Of a stretch of DNA of 19,147 nucleotides, positions 8,345 to 14,783 are shown one piece after another. Position 1 is the stretch's first letter, and every line of letters starts with the position of its first letter. Source of the DNA: Lachnospiraceae bacterium (lineage in GTDB: Bacteria; Bacillota_A; Clostridia; Lachnospirales; Lachnospiraceae); assembly GCA_017430765.1 (NCBI GenBank), contig JAFRMI010000039.1:1-19147 (forward strand), read 5' to 3'. The notes beneath the pieces were generated by a model. The model searched no databases. It was not told where the DNA came from and was given only the letters and a program-made list of their open reading frames with translations. The translations under genes were made by a program, and so were the position numbers.

Positions 8345-8473
8345 TTTAGTGGGACACTCAAATTACGCAGGAGAACGATTTAAAGGTTCGGATATAACAA
8401 TTGCTGAAACAGCACAGCGGACTGTCAATTTCCACATATATGGCTTGAATACTTCGGCTGAGAAGGGATCATC

Positions 8474-11400
8474 GTGAAGAGATCAGGAAGAAAAACAATA
8501 GAATTTTTTAAAGGCATAAAGTCGGAAAGACGGCTGATGCGGTCTTCCGGCGTCCTTGCTCTTTTCGTGGCTGTGGTGACAGTTCTCAATCTGATCATGC
8601 CGGCTGTTGCGATGACGAACGAGGACAGCGGAAGCATTTACTTTGCGGAGAATGAAGGATATACAGACGGATCGGAAGTGAGCGATGAGGCGCAGGCAGC
8701 CTATGCCGCGGAGGAAGAGGACTCTGAGGCGGACAGTGAAGAGATTGAGATCGGAGCGGAAGAGGGCTATGTGGCGGATCCGTCTGATTCCGGTGATCTG
8801 TACGGAGAGCAGGCCGCGGAGACCGGAAATGAATCCGGACATGTCATCGAGGCACAGGAACTGATCCCGGAGGAGGGAACGGTCGAAGAGGGACAGGAGC
8901 ATGAGGCTTCTGAGGAAGGCTCTGTTTCTGAGACGGATGCGGATGCCGAAGCTGCTGACACGGATGCCGGGGCAGAAACCACAGGCACGGATGCGGATGC
9001 CGAGGTCACTGACGCGGGTACCGAAGTCACTGACGCGGATGTCGCGACCGAGGCCGCCGGCACGGACGCCGGGGCTGAAATCCCCGACGCGGAAGCGGAA
9101 TCGGGGACGGGTGAGACGAATGCTGCTGAGAACGGTTCTGCAGAGACGGATCCTTCGGCAGATGACCTCTTCGCAGAGGATATCATCGCGGCGGGCGGAA
9201 ATCCTGAATATCCGGCCCAGTCCTTCAGCGCCGCGACGGAATCCGTCAGTGTCAGCGTCGAGTCTCCGGCCGGAGCCCTTCCGTTTGGTACGACGATGAC
9301 TGTAACGGATATCGATGATGATGCCACGATTGACATCATCCGCGATGCGGTGAATGAGCCGGGAACGGTCGCCGGCGTGCAGGCCGTGGATATTCAATTC
9401 ACGAATGCACAGGAGGAGGAGATTGAGCCGCTCGTTCCGCTCCGCGTGGTTATCACCGCTGCCGCGCCGGAGGGCGTGACCGAAGCCGACGGCGATCCCG
9501 TTGTCGTGCACCTCGATGACGAGGGAAATGCGGCCGCTCTCGAGGAGACTCTGGTGAAATCGGGCGATCCTGAGAGCTCTGCCGTCAGGGAAGTGACATT
9601 TGAAACGCCTTCATTCTCGGTTTATGCCCTTGTGTATACTGTGGACTTCCGCTGTGAGGCGGACGGCGGCACATATCACATTGAAGTGACGCTGGATGAC
9701 AGGGAGAATGTCGGGAGCCCCTTCACTCTTTCCGTTGATGAAATTCATCAGGAGTCGGGTCTTTATGAAGACTATCTTTACTCCGCGGCGGAATATATGT
9801 TCCTGGAGAGCGCGGACGATATCCGCTTTGCCAGATTCTTTGACATTAAGATACTGAAGAACGGGGAAAAATACGAACCTGAGTACCCGGTTCAGGTAAA
9901 GATTACCTATCAGGATGCCCTGGAGCTTGCGGATGACGAGCAGCTGAGCGTGGTCCATTTTGCCGGTTCCGGGCCGGAGGTGATCCGGGACGTCGCGGTC
10001 AGTGAGGACGGAACGGAGCTGACCTATGAGCAGAGCGGTTTTTCCGTCACCGGAACGGTGGTGTCCTCCAATAACATTCAGGACGGAAATCAGTACGTCA
10101 TCTATACGGCCAGCAATAACAATTACTACGCGATGACTCATTTTTCCGAAGGAAGGGATAACGACCTGGTTTACGGCGCGCCGATTGACGCCGGTATCAC
10201 GACAGGAAGTACCTTCACGGAAGAGGACTATGGAAGCAGCATTGTGTGGACGGCACACAGGGTCAATGCCGGCGGAACGACATACTATACATTTTCTTAT
10301 GAAGAAGGCGGGAAGACCTATTACCTCCGCACTTACGGCGGATTGATGGTAGGGGCCAACGATGAAATCAATGAATCCGGTTACAGAGAACAAAACCGAT
10401 ATCAGTGGATCATCGACAGCCAGGGGCGCCTGAGAGCCAGATACACAAACGATAATAACCGGAGACTGAGGTATTCCAACAGCGCCGGTGCTTTCCGGGA
10501 GAGAGACAACAGCGGTTCGTCCGTCTTCTATTTCGCCGATGTCAGCAGCTATACCCAGGATATTCCGAAAACGCCGACGATTCACTACGTAGATGAAAAC
10601 GGCAATGAGCTGGCCCTTGTGAACGGGAGAGACTGGTCTTCGGATTATCAGACGACACCGGCCTTCCTGATCTATGACATCGATGGATATGAATACGACA
10701 GGACGGCGATTGTCTCTGCAGACGGAACGGAGATACGGCCGATTCTCAAGTATTCTTCCGGAAAGTGGCAGTATACGGCGTCTGTCGAGGACAGCACGAG
10801 CATTCCCTGGAACGTGATACCCGATGATGCGGAAGATCCCGCCAGGCTGGAGGATATCTATGTTGTCTACAAAGAAGCGGCGGAGCCTGTAAACGGAGGA
10901 ACGCCGAAGCCAAAACAGGTGGAGGGCACACAGCCGCCGGAGGAGCCGGAGATCACCAAGACATCAACCGTGAACGGCGACGGCACGAATACGCTTGCAC
11001 TCAGTGTCTCGGGACATACAGCTCCGCTGGAGGTTGAAAAGCTCGCGGATGTGATCGTGATTTTCGATACGTCCACCAGTATGAGACGGCATATGGGAAC
11101 CTCGTCGACAACCTATGAGAGCAATGCGACACCCGTAAGCCAATACAGAGACCATGATACCAGAATGTGGATCGCCGCTGAGGCGGTAAAGGATCTGGCG
11201 GACACACTGATCGGAGATAATACGGAGTTTAAGAATTCTGCCGGTGAGAAGCTGATCCGCATGTCCCTGATTTCCTTCAACAGGGAGGCGAAGCTGGAAA
11301 GTGGTTTTACTGATGACATTACAGCCTTTAACAGTGAAGTAAACCAGCTGACCACGGAAGCGGGAACCAACTGGGAGGCGGCTCTGGAACTGGCCAATCA

Positions 11401-13963
11401 TATGGCAGTCGACCCGGACCGCGCCACATTTGTCATATTCGTGACGGACGGCAATCCCTCATACCGCACGACCAGGGGTAATCTGCTTTCACTGGAAGGA
11501 TATCCTGATACGGTCAATGATCAGAATCTGGATGTCAATACAGCCAGAAACTATTATTTCTACCGCGTGCTGAAATACTTCGGCGCGCTGGATGAGAATG
11601 ACCCCCGCAACTATAACACGGCGGAAGTCGTAGCGGAGTCGATTGTCGATCACAGCAAAAATCTGTATTCCATCGGCATCGGCAATCCCGCCGGCATCAC
11701 CAGACTGGAGGGACTTACGACCCAGGCCTACGACGGCAATGCCGCGACCGGCGCGGAACGGACAAAGACGGCGGAGAACCCGGAGGAACTGTCACAGGCT
11801 TTCAGCGACATCGCAGCCTCTATTGTGGCGCTGATGGGGCACAGTGATATCAGAATCTCCGACGGCATCACCGACCTGACACAGACGGTTCGGAAGTCTG
11901 ATCTGGTGAACTTTGCGGAGGATGATTTTACCTATTATAAGAAGCATGACTACGACATCGCGGACCAGGCGGATGTCGACGCCGGACGGGCTCAGGCTGT
12001 CGGCGAAAAAATCATGGTGAACGGCAGCTGGGAATCCTGGACGCCGTCCTCCGAGGGCTGCGCCGAGGCGGTCTACAACAGTGAGACCGGCGCGGTCGAG
12101 TGGAACATGGGCGAGGGCTTCATGCCTCAGGACGGATATACCTATGAGGTGCGCTTCAAGGTATGGCCCAGTCAGGAGGCCTACGACCTTCTGGCTGACC
12201 TGAATAACGGGGTGAAGACCTATGCGTCCCTGACCGACGGGGAAAAGGCTCAGATTTCGGAGCCCTCTGTGCCGGGCGGCATGTATACCCTGAAGACCAA
12301 CAGCGAGACCAGCTATACTTACCGCGAGGCCACCAAGTCCGGCGATCAGGTTACTCCGACAGGCGAACCCTGTGAGCCGAAGAGCTTCCCGGAAGTCGAT
12401 CCGCTGGAGCTGACCACCACGCCGCTTAAGGTCATGAAACAGTGGCACAACAACTATGTGGACAGCCGCACGCTGACGGAAAGTATCACCATGCAGCTCT
12501 ACGGTGTGGATCCGGACGGGACAACGTCCCATGACTTCAAGACGATTACGCTGACCGGTGCGGAAAACTGGTACGCGGAGAACAACTATGTCTCCTACGG
12601 ACTCGTGACATACGATACCGCCACAAACAGCAGCGAGAAGATTTATGAAACGGGCCACGACTTCACGCTTCGCGAGACGGACGATGAGGCACATTACTAT
12701 GAGCTGTCGGCGGGTGTCTACCGGCCCATGTTCATCAACGGCACGCCGACCATGCTGGAGAAGGTTGATGCCGCGCCGGAAGGCATGGGCAGCGGCGTTT
12801 TCCGCTACAGTGACGGGACACACAACTACTACCGGATGGACGGCAATATTTACCGGGATACCGGTTCGGACATCCTGATGATTGCCACCAACAGCCACCG
12901 GAGCTATATGGATATCACCAAGGCTGTGACGACAGAGGACGGAACAGCCGCGGTGTCGGACCAGCTGTTTGAATTCGAGGTGACATTTACTGTCCCGGAT
13001 GGAATCGACAATTACGATACGGAACAGTATATCTTCGTGTCGGTCAAGGATGAAAGCGGAAAGGATCTGAATCACCTGACAGAGCTCGAAAAGACGGATG
13101 GCCTGTGGGTTCCTTCGGAGCTCGCGGCCGAAGTCGGCGCAAGCGTCAGCTATTACCGTAGATTTGACACGACACAGCGCATCATCGTCAGCGGTCAGTC
13201 ATTCACCATCAAGCTGAGACCCGGTTGGACAGCCCGATTCGTCAATCTGCCGAACGGCACGACTTACACGATGAAGGAAATCAACGTCCCGGAAGGCTAT
13301 GAGTTTGTGAAAGCGGAAGTCGGCGGCACACAGTGGATCGCGGACATGGTGGACGGAGAAGATCAGGGAGAGGCGGTCACAATGACCGGACTTCCCACGG
13401 ATAACGCCAACAGCGGAATCAGCGGAACCATTACCGCCGCCAATGCCCGTTACAAAACCACATACACCAACAGGACGCTCTCCAGGAAGGTAAATATCCT
13501 GAAGACCAGCCAGGACGGCACTACACCGCTGCAGGGCGCAGTCTTCTCGCTCTATACGGAAAGCGGGTACAACGCTGATCCTCAGACTGCTTCAGCCACG
13601 GATCTGACATCGGATGAAAACGGTATAATAGAGCTGAAGAAGCTGGCTTTCGGAAAATATTATCTGAAAGAAACGAAAGCACCGGAAGGATATATAAAGC
13701 TTTCGGATCCGGTTATCATTACGGTGGACGGCAGCGGAGTAACCTACAACCAGGAGGGGAACAGCCTGTCCGGAAGCGGTGAGGGCATTTATTATGATCC
13801 GGAATCAGATACTTATCGACTGACTGTGACCAATGACGCTGGCTATGAGCTTCCTTCCACCGGCGGCTCCGGTACCTTGCAGCTCTATATCACGGGCCTT
13901 GTGCTCATCTGTCTGGCAGGCGCCGGGCTTCTGCTGAAGAGGCGGAAGAGGAGTGCCTTCTGA
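8474..13963 (+). CDS. LPXTG-anchored vWA-domain adhesin with pilin-type stalk
   Basis: The 1829-residue protein starts at GTG with AAGGGA about 6 nt upstream. The N-terminus has a basic stretch and a conserved hydrophobic segment (GVLALFVAVVTVLNL, IMPAVAM), with cleavage likely near residue 46. Residues 50-250 are Asp/Glu/Ala-rich. Two copies follow of a beta module typical of clostridial giant surface proteins (about 255-390 and 390-530; PAGALPFGT, EEIEPLVPL, FSVYALVYT; FARFFDIKI). Next come an unassigned Tyr-rich domain (532-690) and a MucBP-like strand region (IHYVDENGNEL). A vWA domain (about 855-1115) has an intact MIDAS: D865-x-S867-x-S869, T965 and D992 in VTDG. Stalk domains follow: an unassigned region from 1320, a Spy0128/DUF7601-like domain (about 1470-1620) and SpaA (about 1669-1755, ETKAPEGY). 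LPSTG at 1793-1797 leads into a hydrophobic helix and KRRKR. The layout resembles pilus-tip adhesins such as RrgA. The ligand is unknown. Confidence 0.85.
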   Translation: MKRSGRKTIEFFKGIKSERRLMRSSGVLALFVAVVTVLNLIMPAVAMTNEDSGSIYFAENEGYTDGSEVSDEAQAAYAAEEEDSEADSEEIEIGAEEGYVADPSDSGDLYGEQAAETGNESGHVIEAQELIPEEGTVEEGQEHEASEEGSVSETDADAEAADTDAGAETTGTDADAEVTDAGTEVTDADVATEAAGTDAGAEIPDAEAESGTGETNAAENGSAETDPSADDLFAEDIIAAGGNPEYPAQSFSAATESVSVSVESPAGALPFGTTMTVTDIDDDATIDIIRDAVNEPGTVAGVQAVDIQFTNAQEEEIEPLVPLRVVITAAAPEGVTEADGDPVVVHLDDEGNAAALEETLVKSGDPESSAVREVTFETPSFSVYALVYTVDFRCEADGGTYHIEVTLDDRENVGSPFTLSVDEIHQESGLYEDYLYSAAEYMFLESADDIRFARFFDIKILKNGEKYEPEYPVQVKITYQDALELADDEQLSVVHFAGSGPEVIRDVAVSEDGTELTYEQSGFSVTGTVVSSNNIQDGNQYVIYTASNNNYYAMTHFSEGRDNDLVYGAPIDAGITTGSTFTEEDYGSSIVWTAHRVNAGGTTYYTFSYEEGGKTYYLRTYGGLMVGANDEINESGYREQNRYQWIIDSQGRLRARYTNDNNRRLRYSNSAGAFRERDNSGSSVFYFADVSSYTQDIPKTPTIHYVDENGNELALVNGRDWSSDYQTTPAFLIYDIDGYEYDRTAIVSADGTEIRPILKYSSGKWQYTASVEDSTSIPWNVIPDDAEDPARLEDIYVVYKEAAEPVNGGTPKPKQVEGTQPPEEPEITKTSTVNGDGTNTLALSVSGHTAPLEVEKLADVIVIFDTSTSMRRHMGTSSTTYESNATPVSQYRDHDTRMWIAAEAVKDLADTLIGDNTEFKNSAGEKLIRMSLISFNREAKLESGFTDDITAFNSEVNQLTTEAGTNWEAALELANHMAVDPDRATFVIFVTDGNPSYRTTRGNLLSLEGYPDTVNDQNLDVNTARNYYFYRVLKYFGALDENDPRNYNTAEVVAESIVDHSKNLYSIGIGNPAGITRLEGLTTQAYDGNAATGAERTKTAENPEELSQAFSDIAASIVALMGHSDIRISDGITDLTQTVRKSDLVNFAEDDFTYYKKHDYDIADQADVDAGRAQAVGEKIMVNGSWESWTPSSEGCAEAVYNSETGAVEWNMGEGFMPQDGYTYEVRFKVWPSQEAYDLLADLNNGVKTYASLTDGEKAQISEPSVPGGMYTLKTNSETSYTYREATKSGDQVTPTGEPCEPKSFPEVDPLELTTTPLKVMKQWHNNYVDSRTLTESITMQLYGVDPDGTTSHDFKTITLTGAENWYAENNYVSYGLVTYDTATNSSEKIYETGHDFTLRETDDEAHYYELSAGVYRPMFINGTPTMLEKVDAAPEGMGSGVFRYSDGTHNYYRMDGNIYRDTGSDILMIATNSHRSYMDITKAVTTEDGTAAVSDQLFEFEVTFTVPDGIDNYDTEQYIFVSVKDESGKDLNHLTELEKTDGLWVPSELAAEVGASVSYYRRFDTTQRIIVSGQSFTIKLRPGWTARFVNLPNGTTYTMKEINVPEGYEFVKAEVGGTQWIADMVDGEDQGEAVTMTGLPTDNANSGISGTITAANARYKTTYTNRTLSRKVNILKTSQDGTTPLQGAVFSLYTESGYNADPQTASATDLTSDENGIIELKKLAFGKYYLKETKAPEGYIKLSDPVIITVDGSGVTYNQEGNSLSGSGEGIYYDPESDTYRLTVTNDAGYELPSTGGSGTLQLYITGLVLICLAGAGLLLKRRKRSAF
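8933..9088 (+). repeat. Degenerate 54-bp repeat encoding an acidic Thr-Asp-Ala linker
   Basis: ACGGATGCGGATGCCGA occurs at 8933 and again at 8987, and related ACGGATGCCGG / ACGGACGCCGG units lie between and after. The encoded pattern is TDADAEAA, TDAGAETTG, TDADAEVT, TDAGAEI. It is a low-complexity, strongly acidic spacer just after the signal peptide and before the first folded module. Confidence 0.75.
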
Positions 13964-13976
13964 AATATGTAAAAGG

Positions 13977-14011
13977 AACTGATCTTCGGGAAAACCGGGG
14001 ATCAGTTTTTT
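13977..14011 (+). terminator. Intrinsic terminator of the vWA adhesin gene
   Basis: A 13-bp stem with G-U pairs joins AACTGATCTTCGG (13977-13989) and CCGGGGATCAGTT (13995-14007) around loop GAAAA, and a T-run to 14011 follows. It begins 13 nt after the stop. It is clearly homologous to the terminator at 19105-19144. Confidence 0.88.
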
Positions 14012-14096
14012 ACTGGTGCGCCTGGCGGCTCATCTTAAAAGATGCTCCGGTATATGGCGGACGGAAAGTCAAAAAACGCCCCGTGAGCATCCGAAA

Positions 14097-14138
14097 TGTT
14101 ACAAAATTATTGCATATAAAACGTTACTGTGTTATTAT
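14097..14138 (+). promoter_or_regulatory. Promoter of the amber-interrupted paralog
   Basis: The -35 box is TTGCAT (14110-14115), followed by a 17-bp spacer and the -10 box TATTAT (14133-14138). TGT precedes the -10 box. TGTTAC lies at 14097-14102, 7 bp before the -35, as in the other two surface-gene promoters. Confidence 0.72.
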
Positions 14139-14184
14139 TTCTCGCAGCGCCTTTGGGCGGTGCTTGTTATGCGCTGGTATTGTG

Positions 14185-14211
14185 CAGCGAATAGTTCATG
14201 AATATTCGCTG
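14185..14211 (+). promoter_or_regulatory. Leader hairpin upstream of the third surface gene
   Basis: CAGCGAATA (14185-14193) and its exact complement TATTCGCTG (14203-14211) flank a 9-nt loop containing the palindrome TTCATGAA. It lies in the predicted leader between the start of transcription (about 14145) and AGAAGGA (14234-14240), the ribosome binding site of the TTG start at 14247. It could affect mRNA stability or be a DNA-level operator; no riboswitch class is recognised. Confidence 0.45.
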
Positions 14212-14246
14212 TATGACATAAATACTGATTATAAGAAGGAAAAGAA

Positions 14247-14723
14247 TTGAACAGAAGAAGACTGGCGGAATTTTATCAGGAAATCAAATCAAGAAGATGG
14301 GTGTCGCGCGCGTCCCGCGTACTCGCGCTCTTCGTGGTGATGGCGACATTTCTTAACCTGATCATGCCTGCTGTCGCAATGACGAAGCAGGACAGCGGAA
14401 GTGCTTATATCGCGGAGGAAGGCTCCGAAATTGTTTCGGAAATGAGCTATGAGGCTCAGGATGCCGCCGCTGAAGGCGGAGAGGAGATAGGATCCGACAT
14501 TGAGGCCGGCAGCGATATTGAGGCCGGGGATGTAGAAAACCCGGCGCAGGGTGCGGCGGATTCAGGCGCTGACGAAATCTCAGGCGCGGAAAGCGCATAT
14601 GACGAAGCTGCAGGTGAATCGGACGGGGAAGCTGCCGGGCCTGTTGACGAGGGAAGTGCAAATGCCCCGGAGTCGGAGACAGACCCGGAAGTTACGGATC
14701 CGGACGAAGAAATCTCGGATTAG
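14247..14723 (+). CDS. N-terminal fragment of an LPXTG surface protein, cut by an in-frame TAG
   Basis: The start is TTG at 14247, supported by AGAAGGA 6 nt upstream and by alignment with the paralog at 8474. The 158 residues comprise the conserved signal region (EIKSRRW, RVLALFV, NLIMPAVAM, cleavage likely near residue 44), the shared mature start QDSGSAYIAEE, and an acidic Glu/Ala/Asp spacer. The frame ends at TAG 14721-14723 and then stays open, in the same frame, through 14724-19091. This fragment would be secreted but has no wall anchor and no folded domain, so on its own it is probably functionless. It is the 5' half of one gene, broken by a nonsense codon unless the codon is read through or is an assembly error. 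Confidence 0.75.
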   Translation: MNRRRLAEFYQEIKSRRWVSRASRVLALFVVMATFLNLIMPAVAMTKQDSGSAYIAEEGSEIVSEMSYEAQDAAAEGGEEIGSDIEAGSDIEAGDVENPAQGAADSGADEISGAESAYDEAAGESDGEAAGPVDEGSANAPESETDPEVTDPDEEISD

Positions 14724-14783
14724 GATGCAGAGACCTCGGATCCGGATGCAGAGACCTCGGATTTGAATGAAGAAGTCACTGAT
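14694..14783 (+). repeat. 21-bp tandem repeat containing the amber codon
   Basis: Seven-codon units start at 14694, 14715, 14736, 14757 and, degenerately, 14778. The third codon of successive units is CCG, TAG, CCG, TTG. Units two and three (14715-14735 and 14736-14756) are identical except at that codon. The stop thus sits at the variable codon of the repeat, one substitution from TTG or TCG. Encoded units are TDPDEEI, SD(stop)DAET, SDPDAET and SDLNEEV. Confidence 0.85.

Larger units (their letters stand above)
8082..8473 (+). other. Intergenic region between the GH105-pilin and vWA adhesin genes
   Basis: This 392-bp gap holds, in order, the stop-proximal hairpin, the T-tailed terminator, a CAGGTGAAAAA box at 8250-8260, the promoter ending at 8344, and a leader of about 120 nt to the GTG at 8474. 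I see no gene, tRNA or insertion sequence in it. The leader contains only a weak GCTG-AAA-CAGC hairpin and AAGGGA at about 8463-8468 as the ribosome binding site. Confidence 0.7.

Noticed and set aside
8767..9339. Ser/Ala/Val-rich minus-strand open frame resembling a low-complexity surface protein
   Set aside because: It is the mirror of the 54-bp acidic repeat in the sense gene.
11792..13075. 427-codon minus-strand open frame opposite the vWA adhesin
   Set aside because: Low stop density is explained by codon bias of the sense gene; no start signal or domain is visible.
14031..14091. Competing inverted repeats (CATCTT/AAGATG at 14031-14044 and GATGCTC/GAGCATC at 14041-14047 and 14085-14091) considered as a riboswitch
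   Set aside because: They lie between the upstream terminator and the -35 box of the next promoter, so they are probably not transcribed with either gene; no conserved aptamer core is seen.
14763..14765. TTG at 14763 as a genuine independent start
   Set aside because: There is no Shine-Dalgarno, the product would lack a signal peptide despite carrying a wall anchor, and the same frame is open back to the TAG.
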